NCBI RefSeq assembly: GCF_000374125.1
Contig: NZ_KB893637.1
Coordinates: forward strand, 372,001 to 436,000
DNA: 64,000 nt
Origin: Niabella aurantiaca DSM 17617
GTDB lineage: Bacteria > Bacteroidota > Bacteroidia > Chitinophagales > Chitinophagaceae
Reading direction: 5' to 3'
Made by a program: the position numbers and the translations under genes. Of the stretch, positions 55,645 through 64,000 are shown piece by piece. Numbering within the stretch: the first letter of the stretch is position 1; every line of letters starts with the position of its first letter. Under the pieces are notes generated by a model. That model was given only the letters and a program-made list of their open reading frames with translations. It did not search any database and was not told the origin of the DNA.

Positions 55645-56162
55645 ATATGAATAGCATTCGATTTGGTTTGCTTTACTTTGTTTTTCTATTTTCCTGTAAT
55701 CATTCAACAGTCAATACGGTCAATAGATATCCGGTAAAGCAAAAAAAAGGATATCTTTTAATTACGGGACAGGATGAGGTACTTTTTTTTCCTGATAATT
55801 CGGCTAAAGCGAATTGGTCTTTAGATGATATTCCAAAGTCAAATGGATTTCAAATAAGAGGCAATACGACATATGACCTATATAAAATACGACGAATAGC
55901 ACCAAAAATACAGGTGAAAATGAAGTTTTTCTCTGAAGATGGATCAAGTAAACTAATCGCATATGACATACGGGCCATTCCAGTGAAAATAAAGTATAGT
56001 TTATATAATTCACAGCTTCCAAATCGTGAAGGTGCGGTTGCTTTTGAATTTAATGGGCGGCATTATTCTTATGATTATAGTGATGATTTTGATGGCTCGA
56101 TTGATGAATTTATTCCAATAAATAAGAATGACCTGGAAAAATTTAGAGTCTATAAGGAATGA
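55641..56162 (+). CDS. Lipoprotein, candidate immunity to the protease tail
   Basis: A 173-residue protein whose ATG overlaps the stop of the protease-tail gene by 4 bp, so the two are translationally coupled. The leader [17 protein letters not shown] contains a lipobox-like FLFSC, placing it at a periplasm-facing membrane. The mature part is beta-rich ([37 protein letters not shown]). Coupling and location fit immunity against a protease that acts in the periplasm. No family recognised. Confidence 0.6.
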   Translation: MNMNSIRFGLLYFVFLFSCNHSTVNTVNRYPVKQKKGYLLITGQDEVLFFPDNSAKANWSLDDIPKSNGFQIRGNTTYDLYKIRRIAPKIQVKMKFFSEDGSSKLIAYDIRAIPVKIKYSLYNSQLPNREGAVAFEFNGRHYSYDYSDDFDGSIDEFIPINKNDLEKFRVYKE

Positions 56163-56164
56163 AA

Positions 56165-56656
56165 ACATTGTTATTATTATCCGTTCGGGTTGACGATGAA
56201 AGGAATTTTCATAAGCGCGACCGGTAGTTTGCACAATAAAGAAAAGACGTTCCAGGATTAACAGACGGATGAAGATCTGGATTTGAACTGAACCCGCTTC
56301 AAATGTCGTAACAATGATCCGCAGCTCGGAAGATTTATGCAGATTGACCCTAAATCAGATGATTACAGATACTATAGCAATTACGCATTCACTGTAAGAA
56401 TACGGATGATGACTACGCCTATGATGTGAACGGCAATCTGGTCAAAGACCAGAACAGGAACATCAGCAGCATTACGTATAATATTTTAAATTTACTCAAG
56501 CAAATTGATGTGACCGGTAAGAGGACGATCACCTGTCAATACAATGCGGCGGGTAATAAGCTCAGCAAAACGGTGAATGAGACCGGCCAGCCTCAGAAAG
56601 TGACCACCTATGTGGGTAGAATGATCTTTGAAAACAATGTATTGCAGCATATATGA
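56165..56656 (+). pseudogene. Scrambled RHS core remnants
   Basis: Two decayed pieces lie in reversed order. The first (56165-56395) is the late core ([38 protein letters not shown]) with two in-frame stops (TAA in QD-stop-QTD, TGA after DLDLN). The second (from 56400) is an earlier core part ([51 protein letters not shown]) that ends at a stop. Piece two should precede piece one in an intact RHS gene, so this is the joined end of one cassette and start of another. Sequence up to the DyP start at 56765 has no recognisable gene. Confidence 0.75.
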
Positions 56657-56764
56657 TGCTTTCGGAGAGGGGCGGGTGCTTACCCGCATTCCCCGGAATA
56701 AAGTTGCAAACGCATTTCGGTTTTCAACGGGAAAACGCTTAAATTGGTTGCATAAATTGGTATT

Positions 56765-57694
56765 ATGGATCCCCAACCACAGAATGTATTGGATTACCAC
56801 AGTGCGAATGCCCTGTATATGGTCTGGAACTTTAAAGAAGGAGCCGCTGTTCAGGATGTTTTTAAAAGGGTTTGTGCATTGGTGATCAATCTCAATCATT
56901 CCGCATATACCCGTTTTCCTGATGGCGGGGTGAGTTGTGTGATGGGGATCGGCCACGATGCCTGGCTCCAATTGGGGCTGCCGGTTCCGCTGCCCAAAGA
57001 ACTGGAAAACTTTGAACCCGTTGTGGGGCAAAAGCATACAGCCGTTTCCACGAAAGGAGATCTGCATTTTCATCTCCGCGGCAACTCGGACAGCATCTGC
57101 TATGATATGGCTGCAGACCTGTCGGCGGTGCTGGACCCGGTAGCGGCCTGTGTTGAGGAAGTGCATGGCTTCCGGTATTGGGACGGGCGCTCGATCATCG
57201 GCTTTGTGGATGGAACGGAAAATCCGCAGGGGGCTGGGGAGCGCGCTTATTTTGGCCTGGTTGGCGATGCGGACCCGGCGTACCGCGGAGGCAGCTATTT
57301 GTTTGTTCAGAAATATATGCACGACCTGGCGGCATTTAAAGCATTGCCTGTGGAAGAGCAGGAACGGGTGATCGGCCGGTATAAATACAGTGATGTGGAG
57401 ATGCCGGATGGGGTCAAGCCGGGGAATGCGCACTCAGCCCTGGCCAATGTGGGGGACGACCGGAAGATCATCCGGGACAATATGCCTTTCGGGAATATGG
57501 CCCGTAATGAAATGGGTACCTATTTTATTGCGTATGCCAGCACTTTCAGTACGGTTAAAGAGATGCTGACCCGGATGTTTACCGGTGATCCTGAAGGCAA
57601 TTACGACCGGCTGCTGGATTTCAGCTCGGCAAAAACAGGTACGCTGTTCTTTGCGCCCACGCTGGATATGCTGAAGGATTTCTCCGGCGGCTGA
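56765..57694 (+). CDS. DyP-type heme peroxidase
   Basis: A 309-residue cytoplasmic protein of the dye-decolourising peroxidase family. The distal motif GFVDGTENP contains catalytic D149; the proximal heme ligand is probably H223 in NAHSALAN, and the later Arg in IIRDNMPFG belongs to the distal site. No Tat or Sec signal is present, as in YfeX-type members. It stands alone, just outside the RHS array and convergent with the DNA glycosylase gene. The physiological substrate of this group is uncertain; oxidative-stress defence is commonly proposed. Confidence 0.92.
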   Translation: MDPQPQNVLDYHSANALYMVWNFKEGAAVQDVFKRVCALVINLNHSAYTRFPDGGVSCVMGIGHDAWLQLGLPVPLPKELENFEPVVGQKHTAVSTKGDLHFHLRGNSDSICYDMAADLSAVLDPVAACVEEVHGFRYWDGRSIIGFVDGTENPQGAGERAYFGLVGDADPAYRGGSYLFVQKYMHDLAAFKALPVEEQERVIGRYKYSDVEMPDGVKPGNAHSALANVGDDRKIIRDNMPFGNMARNEMGTYFIAYASTFSTVKEMLTRMFTGDPEGNYDRLLDFSSAKTGTLFFAPTLDMLKDFSGG

Positions 57695-57709
57695 TCTCCG
57701 GCAACCGGA

Positions 57710-58399
57710 TCAGCGATCTTCCAGGGCGGCCAGGTACTTATCAATATATTCCTGTTTGTATCTTGACCGGTATTGTTGTATAAAACGCGGATGCTCCAGC
57801 GTAATGAGCCGGCCGAACAGGTGCTCGGTTTTGTTGATCTTACTGATAAAGGACTCGTTTTTCTTTCCCAGCACGTATGCTTTGTCCGTATTCAGCCCCA
57901 GGGCAATATGCTGTCGCAGACTCTTGATCATAAAAGGTTTTACAGCTTCAAATAAGGCGGGATCATCGTAGTAGTTTGCGTTCAGCCATTTGCCGGGTGC
58001 TGCATGTCGCACTATAGCCAGCGGGAAAGGAGAGTTAATATAAAAATGACCATAAAAACGGTCCACGCCTCCATATTGAGCGATCACATCGTACAGGAAC
58101 ACTGAAGAAACTTCATGGGATGCGACAGACTGCATGGGAATGCCGCATACTTTATCCAGCCGCTTGGTATCGGTAAACGGCACACCCGTCAATCCGGCGC
58201 CGTGGCGGCTGGGATTGATACCGATAATAAACTTTCTTTGATGTTGGTCATTGTAAAATTTGTGGTAGAACTGTTCCATCACCTGCATCGTTTCGGGGTT
58301 CTCGCGAAAAGGGTTGAGCACTCCGAAGCCTTTGGGCAGCGGGCCGGTGTATTGGAGCTTCCTGTTAAAGGAAATGATCTTTTCTGCTATTGTTTTCAA
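57710..58399 (-). CDS. SMUG2-like uracil-DNA glycosylase family protein
   Basis: A 229-residue protein of the UDG superfamily (DUF4918/SMUG2 group), which excises damaged or deaminated bases. The N-terminal signature FIIGINPSRHGAGLTGVPFT supplies the uracil-binding loop, and LEHPRFIQQYR near the C-terminus is the HP motif of the DNA-intercalation loop. Length fits the group. The gene converges with the DyP gene, with a 15-bp gap between the stop codons. Activity is inferred from family. Confidence 0.88.
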   Translation of the reverse strand: MKTIAEKIISFNRKLQYTGPLPKGFGVLNPFRENPETMQVMEQFYHKFYNDQHQRKFIIGINPSRHGAGLTGVPFTDTKRLDKVCGIPMQSVASHEVSSVFLYDVIAQYGGVDRFYGHFYINSPFPLAIVRHAAPGKWLNANYYDDPALFEAVKPFMIKSLRQHIALGLNTDKAYVLGKKNESFISKINKTEHLFGRLITLEHPRFIQQYRSRYKQEYIDKYLAALEDR

Positions 58400-58618
58400 T
58401 CTTCTCTTTTACAGGCTAAATTATAACTTATTTCTGTTGCTGCCATTCCGGTGGTATTTCTTCCGGCTACGGGCAGCATCTCTTCCGGCGATGCCCGGCA
58501 TGCTTCTGATCCGTGAAGATGCAAATGCCGGTAGCCAGCCATGCGTATGTTATGCGCTGCTGCAGGATAAAAATAGAATGTGAGATGGTATCAAAAGTCG
58601 CTTTATAGCGTGTTGTCG

Positions 58619-58637
58619 TTCTGAACTTGTTTCAGAA
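58619..58637. repeat. Small palindrome of the REP-like kind
   Basis: TTCTGAACTTGTTTCAGAA forms a 7-bp stem (TTCTGAA/TTCAGAA) with a 5-base loop in the 490-bp gap 58400-58889. Similar palindromes are scattered in many bacterial genomes; copy number here cannot be judged. The rest of the gap up to 58688 shows no gene. Confidence 0.4.
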
Positions 58638-58688
58638 TCCATTGATAGATAACTATTATTAGATACGGAAACAGGTTGCCAATGACGA

Positions 58689-58868
58689 ATGAAAGACTTT
58701 TACAACCTCTACGGCTCCTGCGCCGCGCAAATGCTGTTGGTTGAGTCGGAGGGCGGCCTGAACCTTTGCAAACAGCAGGTAAAGGACCTCTTTTTATTCA
58801 ATAGGTTACCTTTACACCGGCAAACAACATTCGGCGCACCCTTTGCAGATGCAGGTATGCGCCGGTAA
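58689..58868 (+). CDS. Possible 59-residue protein or gene remnant
   Basis: ATG 58689 opens a 59-codon frame with protein-like composition (KDFYNLYGSCAAQMLLVESE, GGLNLCKQQVKDLFLFNRLP) ending at TAA 58866-58868. No family is recognised and no ribosome binding site stands out. It lies 21 bp before the DUF488 gene. It could be a remnant of a larger gene. Confidence 0.25.
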   Translation: MKDFYNLYGSCAAQMLLVESEGGLNLCKQQVKDLFLFNRLPLHRQTTFGAPFADAGMRR

Positions 58869-58889
58869 CGTTGATCGCCTGTTACGACT

Positions 58890-59438
58890 ATGGAACCGGG
58901 AAACAAACATACGATCTATACCATCGGGCATTCCACGCACCCCTTAGATGTTTTTATAAGAATGTTGCAATCCTTTCAGATCCGGGCCCTGACAGATATC
59001 CGCCGGTTTCCGGGATCACGGAAATATCCTCATTTTAACAGGGAACCATTGATGGCGGCGTTGCAACAGGCCGGAATTGCCTATGTGCATCTGGAAGATT
59101 TGGGCGGGCGGAGAAAAACAACGGAAGGCTCAAGGAACAACCGCTGGCGAAAAGATGCGTTCCGGGGGTATGCGGACTATATGGAAACAGAAGCTTTTAA
59201 GGTGGCAGCAGCTGTCCTGGAATCCATAGCGCTGCAACAGCCCACAGCTTATATGTGCGCGGAAGCCGTGTGGTGGCGTTGTCACCGCGCGCTGGTATCC
59301 GATTATCTGAAAGCAAAAGGCTGGGCGGTATGGCATATCATGGCAGAAGGCAAGGCCGCCCCGCATCCTTATACGGCTGCAGCCTGTGTAAAGAACGGGC
59401 ATGTTTTTTATACGGATGAAGATTTGTTCACCGACTAA
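58890..59438 (+). CDS. DUF488 family protein
   Basis: A 182-residue cytoplasmic protein of the DUF488 family. Visible signatures: IYTIGHSTHPLDVFIRML, LTDIRRFPGSRKYPHFNRE, and CAEAVWWRCHRALVSDYL, where the usual Cys-x-E and Cys-His positions are present. The biochemical role of the family is not established; it often lies beside DNA repair and stress genes, as here (DNA glycosylase and peroxidase nearby). It is followed after 9 bp by the DUF2945 gene, probably co-transcribed. Confidence 0.88.
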   Translation: MEPGNKHTIYTIGHSTHPLDVFIRMLQSFQIRALTDIRRFPGSRKYPHFNREPLMAALQQAGIAYVHLEDLGGRRKTTEGSRNNRWRKDAFRGYADYMETEAFKVAAAVLESIALQQPTAYMCAEAVWWRCHRALVSDYLKAKGWAVWHIMAEGKAAPHPYTAAACVKNGHVFYTDEDLFTD

Positions 59439-59447
59439 AAACCGGTT

Positions 59448-59657
59448 ATGAAAACAAAATTTAAAGTAGGCGATGTTGTCAGCTGGAACTCTGAAGCGGG
59501 AAGGGTTTCCGGAACGATCATCGAAGTGCATACGAAAGACTTCGCTTATAAAGGCTACACGCACCATGCCACGGAAGATGATCCGCAGTATGAGATCAAA
59601 AGCAGCAAATCGGATCATATTGCAGCGCATAAAGGATCGGCATTGACCCGGGGTTAA
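59448..59657 (+). CDS. DUF2945 small protein
   Basis: A 69-residue protein with the compact beta-barrel-like pattern FKVGDVVSWNSEAGRVSGTI and the family ending YEIKSSKSDHIAAHKGSAL, matching DUF2945 (a TUDOR-like domain). These proteins are typically 65-75 residues, so it is complete. Function unknown; it sits directly behind a DUF488 gene, an arrangement that suggests a joint stress role but does not prove it. Confidence 0.88.
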   Translation: MKTKFKVGDVVSWNSEAGRVSGTIIEVHTKDFAYKGYTHHATEDDPQYEIKSSKSDHIAAHKGSALTRG

Positions 59658-60112
59658 GCAGGAGCGGGACCCACGGGGCTGTTAAGATCTATGGACACCG
59701 GGTAGCTGTTGCGGCGAAGAATACCCTGGTACAATGGTGCGCCATGGCCGTCAACTATGGTTCAGGCCTATAATGTCCTTGTTTCCATTGCAGATTTTTA
59801 CAAGGAACCGGGGTTGGTTGCTGATACATAAGGGCAATGCGGCTGCCGGTTTGCACGCATGCTTACAAGCAGGCGTTACCCTGACTTATAAAAAGCCATT
59901 GGTCCGTATCTGTTAAAGTTCCGAATTGATGCCGGGTTAAAAGCATACAAATAATGTGTCGGGGGCCATCAGCACGGTACATTTCCGCTGGGGTTAAATG
60001 TTGGGACCGCTTTGCTTTTCGCTTGAGTTAAGGGCCGGGGATGGCGCTGGGATCGCGGGTGCAGGGCTTTGGTTTTCCTGTGCACCCCTCCTGTAAAGGG
60101 AATGCATCCTGA
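59658..60112. other. 455-bp intergenic stretch without recognisable gene
   Basis: No frame longer than 60 codons and no RNA gene or strong hairpin is recognised. Several short coding-like scraps suggest decayed genes, but none could be named. It presumably contains the promoter of the permease gene. Confidence 0.4.
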
Positions 60113-61483
60113 ATGCCCGGATATAAAGAATTATTTATAAATTGCCGCATGCTTGCTTCACCCGTTTTTATGATCTCATTGGCGCTGGTGACCGGGATCG
60201 GTCTCATCATTCTTTTAAGCACCCGCTATAAAATACATCCTTTTTTTTCCCTGGCCCTGGCCTGTTTTGTGACCGGTGGGCTGGGCGGGCTGGATGCTTC
60301 CTTTATCCTGACCACCATGAAGGAAGGCTTTGGAAAGATCATGAGCTCCCTGGGCTTCATCATCGCCCTCGGCACTGCGCTGGGAATGGTCCTGCAGGCC
60401 AATGGTGCTACCACGGCAATGGCGAATGCCCTTATTCGATGTGTGGGAGGCAAACGGGCTGCCTTTGCCATGAGCCTGACCGGTTTCATCGTAGGGCTTC
60501 CGATCTTTTGCGACTCGGGCTACGTAGTATTGAATGGACTGAACCAGTCCATGATCCGGAGAACGGGTGTTGCAACGGCCATTATGAGCACGGCAATGGC
60601 TACCGGTCTCTATGCAGTGCACTGTTTAATACCGCCGCACCCGGGCATTACAGCTGCGGTGGGAACCCTGAATGCAGACCTGGGACGGGTGATCCTTTAT
60701 GGGTTGCTGGTGGCGGTTCCGGCAATGCTGGCCGGTTATTGCTGGGCGGTATGGAAGGGCCGCGGGTTTCCTGAAACAGATGCCGGCCAGGATCCCGCGG
60801 TATCACAGCCGGATGGCATTGCGCCGCTGCCGGGAGCGGGGATCTCGTTTATCCCTGTGGTGGTACCCGTGGTCCTGATCGCCCTGAGGGCGCTGGTGCC
60901 CCAACCGGACAATGCGGTTTTCGGAGCACTCCTGATGACGGGCGATCCGTCCATAGCCCTGGCCATCGGCCTGGTGCTGGCCTGGTGCATTCCCAAAAAA
61001 TGGGAAAAGAATGAAGCCGGCCGGCTGATGCATCATGGCCTGGAAAAGGCCGGCGGCATTCTGGTGATCATCGGCGCCGGCGGCGCTTTCGGAATGATCA
61101 TCCATGCCCTGAAACTTCAGGACCATCTTGCGGATATACAGGGGGTAAAAGCGCTGGGCGTGTTTTTCCCCTTCCTGGTAGCGGTGATCCTGAAAACGGC
61201 ACAGGGCTCATCAACAGTTGCCGTTCTGACGGCCGCTTCCATTGTGCTGCCGTTCCTGCCGGGGTTGGGGCTGGATACGGAAAACGGAAGGGTGATCGCC
61301 GTATTGGCCATGGGGGCAGGATCGATGGCCCTGTCGCATGTCAATGATGCTTATTTTTGGGTGGTGACCAATTTTTCAGGACAGGAATTGAAACCGGTGC
61401 TGCAGGTGTACAGCCTGGCTACCGTCTGGATGGCCGGCACGGCCATGCTGGCGGTTTATTTATTATCCTTAATCATCTTGTAA
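60113..61483 (+). CDS. GntP-family permease (gluconate/glycerate type)
   Basis: A 456-residue inner-membrane proton symporter of the GntP family with about 12 hydrophobic helices. Typical stretches: LVTGIGLIILLSTRYKIHPF, FILTTMKEGFGKIMSSLGFI, GFIVGLPIFCDSGYVVLNGL, CLIPPHPGITAAVGTLNADL and GSSTVAVLTAASIVLPF. ATG 60113 is the first start; ATG 60149 (MLASPVFMISLAL) would begin right at the first helix and fits the family better. Its stop overlaps the start of a glycerate kinase remnant (TAATG), which points to glycerate or a related sugar acid as the original substrate. Confidence 0.9.
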   Translation: MPGYKELFINCRMLASPVFMISLALVTGIGLIILLSTRYKIHPFFSLALACFVTGGLGGLDASFILTTMKEGFGKIMSSLGFIIALGTALGMVLQANGATTAMANALIRCVGGKRAAFAMSLTGFIVGLPIFCDSGYVVLNGLNQSMIRRTGVATAIMSTAMATGLYAVHCLIPPHPGITAAVGTLNADLGRVILYGLLVAVPAMLAGYCWAVWKGRGFPETDAGQDPAVSQPDGIAPLPGAGISFIPVVVPVVLIALRALVPQPDNAVFGALLMTGDPSIALAIGLVLAWCIPKKWEKNEAGRLMHHGLEKAGGILVIIGAGGAFGMIIHALKLQDHLADIQGVKALGVFFPFLVAVILKTAQGSSTVAVLTAASIVLPFLPGLGLDTENGRVIAVLAMGAGSMALSHVNDAYFWVVTNFSGQELKPVLQVYSLATVWMAGTAMLAVYLLSLIIL

Positions 61484-61779
61484 TGAAGATTGTTATTGCG
61501 CCCGGTGCATTTAAGAGCCGTCTTCCCACAGCAAGGGTGCAGGAGGGGCGCGCAGTGGTTTTTGCCGGGGAGCTGGCTTGCTGCCGGGTTGGGGATGGCA
61601 GTGACGGAACGGGCAGCTTGCTGCGGCAATACCTGGATGTCATGGCCCTTCCCGCAGCCATGGATGATCCGCCGGGCAGTAACCACGACCGGCGCAGCAG
61701 TGCAGGCGCTGGAAAACGGCCGGCTTCCGGGAAATACCACCGGTTGATCATTGGTGGAAGACCGGACCGCAGGATATAA
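61483..61779 (+). pseudogene. Glycerate kinase (type 2) N-terminal remnant
   Basis: The frame starting at ATG 61483 begins MKIVIAPGAFKSRLPTARVQ, a degraded version of the glycerate kinase N-terminus (MKIVIAPDSFKGSLSA-type), and has VGDGSDGTGSLL where intact enzymes carry the ADGGEGT-type substrate loop. After about 50 residues it turns Arg/Gly/Ser-rich and ends at 98 residues, against about 380 in the family; the neighbouring frame reads more protein-like there, indicating frameshift. The overlap with the permease stop suggests an original operon for glycerate uptake and phosphorylation. Confidence 0.65.
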
Positions 61780-61788
61780 ATTTGAAAA

Positions 61789-63912
61789 ATGATGAATCTT
61801 AGAAATGGCTTGCTGTTCCTGTTGCTGCTGGTGATACAGCCCGCAGCCGGTCAGCAGGATACGGGCGGGCAATGGCAGTCGCCGCATACAATGGAAGTAT
61901 TGAACGCTGCACCGGTGGCGCTGATCCCCTTTCCACAGGAAGTGGTATGGACCGGGCAGCCGTTGACATTGCGGGGAGAGATGATCCTCGAAGTGCAGGA
62001 TGCTGTTGGACGCCTGGCGGATAACGCAGTCCGGTCATTAAAGGAGCTGCTGCAGGCATACCAGATACAGATGGGAACCGGCAGCGATCAAACCAAGGAC
62101 GCTCCCCGCATCCTTTTTGTTAAAAAAGCACAGTCTGCAGCAGAAGGCTACCAGCTGCGGGTGACCCCTTCCGTTATTTCGATCGCTGCAAATGACGCCC
62201 CGGGGTTTTATTACGGGGTGCAAACGCTTCGGCAGTTGCTGGCGCAGAAGACAGCGAAGGACCAGGTATATGGTTGCTCCATCAACGATTGGCCGGCATT
62301 CGGACTGCGGGGCTTTATGCATGATAACGGCCGCAATTTTCAGCCGGTAGCGCTGTTAAAAGCCCAGCTGGAAAAGCTTTCCTGGTATAAATTCAATACT
62401 TTTCACTGGCATTTAACGGATAACCCGGCGTGGCGCCCGGAAAGCAGGATATATCCGCAGCTGAATGACCCGGCAAACCGGAAAGCCGGACGCGACCCGG
62501 ATAGCTCGTATTCGTTTGAGGAAATAAGGGCACTGATCGCATTTGCCCGTGAACGGTCCATCCGGATCATACCCGAGCTGGATATGCCGGGTCATAGCCG
62601 GTATTTTGAGCCCACTTTCGGGTTTAAGATGGAGAGTGAGCAGGGGATGGCTGTGCTGGAAAAACTGATCGATGAATTTTGTGCGCAGATACCGGCGGAA
62701 GATTGCCCTGTGATCCATATCGGCTCGGATGAAGTAGGGATCCCCAACCCGGAGGCCTTTATCCGGCGCATCACCGATCGCGTCAAACAGCACGGCCGGC
62801 AGGTAATGGTCTGGAATCCGGGCCTGCCGCCGGAACCGGGCACCATCGAACAACATTGGCGGGATGAGGGCAGCGCCGGTATCAAAAACAACGGTAACCC
62901 GGTGGTGGATTCCTATTCAGGATATTTAAATTATTTTGATGCATATAGCCTGATACAACGTTATTTTTTTCAGCAGATCTGTAACCAGCCCCGGGGCGAC
63001 CGTCATGCATGGGGCGGCATTGTATGTTGCTGGCCCGATGTGCGGGTGGATGATAAGAGCAGGATCCTCCTGCACAATCCTGTATGGCCCGGCGCCATCA
63101 CCTATAGCGAGGCGGCCTGGTGCGGCAGACCGGGTTATAACAGGATCTATATGAATGAACTTCCTCGCCGGGGTACACCTGCCAATAGCTATTTCCGGGA
63201 GTTTGAAAGCCGTATGGCGCGGCACCGGTTATTGTTTTTTGCCGATGCCCCCTTTCCTTATAATGCATTGGGGGATATGGAGTGGACCATGACCGGCCCT
63301 TTTTACCGGGGTAAGGAAGACGCCCAGTATAAGGCCTTTGCACCGGAGCTGGATGCGGATCCCGGTAACACGGTCCGCAGCCGTATTGTTGCAGGAGGAA
63401 CCTTCCGGTTCGCGGATATGCTGGGTGCAAAATCATTGAGCCCTTTGGCGAACGAAACCCTGTACCTGACCGGGTATATCCATGCAAAAACAGACCGGAC
63501 GATATATGCTATTACCGGCTTTGAAACAGCCGCGCGCAGTAACCGGCGTAGCGGCGGCATTCCGCAGAACGGTAAATGGGATGCGAACGGCGGCGCCATT
63601 TTTGTGAATGGTACGGAACTGGCTGGTCCCGTTTGGAACAACCCCGGAGGAAACCGGTACCTGAAAGCTACCTGGGGAACTCCCGCCAATGAGATACCGT
63701 TTACAGATGAAGCGTTCTATTGGAGCCGGCCACCCGCAAAGATCCTCCTGAAGAAAGGCTGGAATAAAATAGTAGTGCGGGTGCCCCGTGCTTACCGGGA
63801 GCAGAACTGGAGCTTCGCTTTTGTTCCCGTTAAAAAGGACGGCAACGGAACCTGGGAACGGGATGAAAATGTGCGGGTGGATGCACATGCTCCTTTGTCG
63901 TCGCGGAACTGA
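61789..63912 (+). CDS. Beta-N-acetylhexosaminidase, GH20 family
   Basis: A 707-residue secreted enzyme that removes terminal N-acetylhexosamines. The signal peptide ends at AAGQQ. The N-terminal GH20b domain is at about 45-165 (GFYYGVQTLRQLLAQK ends it), followed by the TIM barrel with FGLRGFMHDNGRNF, FNTFHWHLTDNPAWRPESRI, RIIPELDMPGHSRYF and the catalytic pair D314-E315 in HIGSDEVGIP. The last 170 residues are beta-rich (IFVNGTELAGPVWNNPGGNR, LLKKGWNKIVVRVPRAYREQ), a galactose-binding-like module. It starts 9 bp after the glycerate kinase remnant. The role outside the pectin locus is probably glycan or peptidoglycan fragment recycling. The last 88 bp of the window hold no recognised gene. 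Confidence 0.92.
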   Translation: MMNLRNGLLFLLLLVIQPAAGQQDTGGQWQSPHTMEVLNAAPVALIPFPQEVVWTGQPLTLRGEMILEVQDAVGRLADNAVRSLKELLQAYQIQMGTGSDQTKDAPRILFVKKAQSAAEGYQLRVTPSVISIAANDAPGFYYGVQTLRQLLAQKTAKDQVYGCSINDWPAFGLRGFMHDNGRNFQPVALLKAQLEKLSWYKFNTFHWHLTDNPAWRPESRIYPQLNDPANRKAGRDPDSSYSFEEIRALIAFARERSIRIIPELDMPGHSRYFEPTFGFKMESEQGMAVLEKLIDEFCAQIPAEDCPVIHIGSDEVGIPNPEAFIRRITDRVKQHGRQVMVWNPGLPPEPGTIEQHWRDEGSAGIKNNGNPVVDSYSGYLNYFDAYSLIQRYFFQQICNQPRGDRHAWGGIVCCWPDVRVDDKSRILLHNPVWPGAITYSEAAWCGRPGYNRIYMNELPRRGTPANSYFREFESRMARHRLLFFADAPFPYNALGDMEWTMTGPFYRGKEDAQYKAFAPELDADPGNTVRSRIVAGGTFRFADMLGAKSLSPLANETLYLTGYIHAKTDRTIYAITGFETAARSNRRSGGIPQNGKWDANGGAIFVNGTELAGPVWNNPGGNRYLKATWGTPANEIPFTDEAFYWSRPPAKILLKKGWNKIVVRVPRAYREQNWSFAFVPVKKDGNGTWERDENVRVDAHAPLSSRN

Positions 63913-64000
63913 AATAAGCAATGCTGTTCGGTTAAAAGGTATGCCTGTTATAAAAAGCCGGGGATCTGTTTGCCCAGTTCTTCGCGATACACCCTCCCGA

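Noticed and set aside
48215-56764. CRISPR-like array or integron reading of the repeated segments
   Set aside because: The repeats are long, few and protein-coding RHS core; no short regular spacers, integrase or attC-like sites were seen.
59734-59916. 60-codon frame in the gap before the permease
   Set aside because: No motif, poor composition, no ribosome binding site; treated as non-coding.

Overview
The window reads as a chromosomal segment of a Bacteroidota bacterium, most likely from the Chitinophagaceae (a Niabella- or Chitinophaga-like organism). The reasons are two SusC/SusD pairs, fasciclin lipoproteins interleaved with them, a Bacteroidetes-style -7 element (TAnnTTTG), GG-leader peptide secretion genes and YD/RHS tails. 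The genus is an inference from gene content; no rRNA or other marker gene is present. No tRNA or rRNA gene was recognised.

Region 1 (1-13258, + strand) is one half of a pectin utilisation locus. It encodes a PL11 rhamnogalacturonan lyase (C-terminal part only), a GH2 enzyme, a GH78 rhamnosidase, a NodB-type deacetylase, a GH115 alpha-glucuronidase, a CE12-type rhamnogalacturonan acetylesterase, a GH43 enzyme resembling exo-galactanases and a second SGNH acetylesterase. Region 3 (18236-46750, - strand) is a closely packed 28.5-kb run in this transcription order: four-domain fasciclin lipoprotein, SusC, SusD, two more fasciclin lipoproteins, a second SusC and SusD, a six-hairpin enzyme, PL22 oligogalacturonate lyase, GH28, PL1 pectate lyase, a GH43/GH117-like enzyme, a DUF4450-type enzyme and an SGNH-GH28 fusion. 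A divergent GH105 unsaturated rhamnogalacturonyl hydrolase (47078-48214) completes the set. Together the genes would bind, import and depolymerise homogalacturonan and rhamnogalacturonan I with arabinogalactan-like, glucuronidated and acetylated decorations. The shared promoter region (46751-47077) holds two LacI-type operator sequences, the only regulatory signal found; no regulator gene lies in the window.

Region 2 (13378-17791) is an AT-richer island between the two halves of the pectin locus. It is a small decayed peptide natural-product cluster: a truncated, frameshifted C39-peptidase transporter, a thioredoxin-like protein, a 78-residue GG-leader precursor with seven consecutive Thr and six Cys, a DxD glycosyltransferase-like protein, and a methyltransferase remnant read in the same frame after an amber codon.

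Region 4 (48349-56656) is an array of orphan RHS C-terminal tips. At least four cassettes each consist of a short or absent RHS core, a variable toxin-like tail and one or more candidate immunity genes. Two tails are related metzincin-like proteases (HExxHxLGLxDRY plus a Met-turn). Several genes are broken, three of them by -1 shifts at T runs, and two cassettes share a near-identical repeat. No full-length RHS parent is present. This is the least explained part of the window.

Region 5 (56765-63912) returns to ordinary genes: DyP-type peroxidase, SMUG2-like DNA glycosylase, DUF488 protein, DUF2945 protein, GntP-family permease with a glycerate kinase remnant behind it, and a GH20 hexosaminidase.
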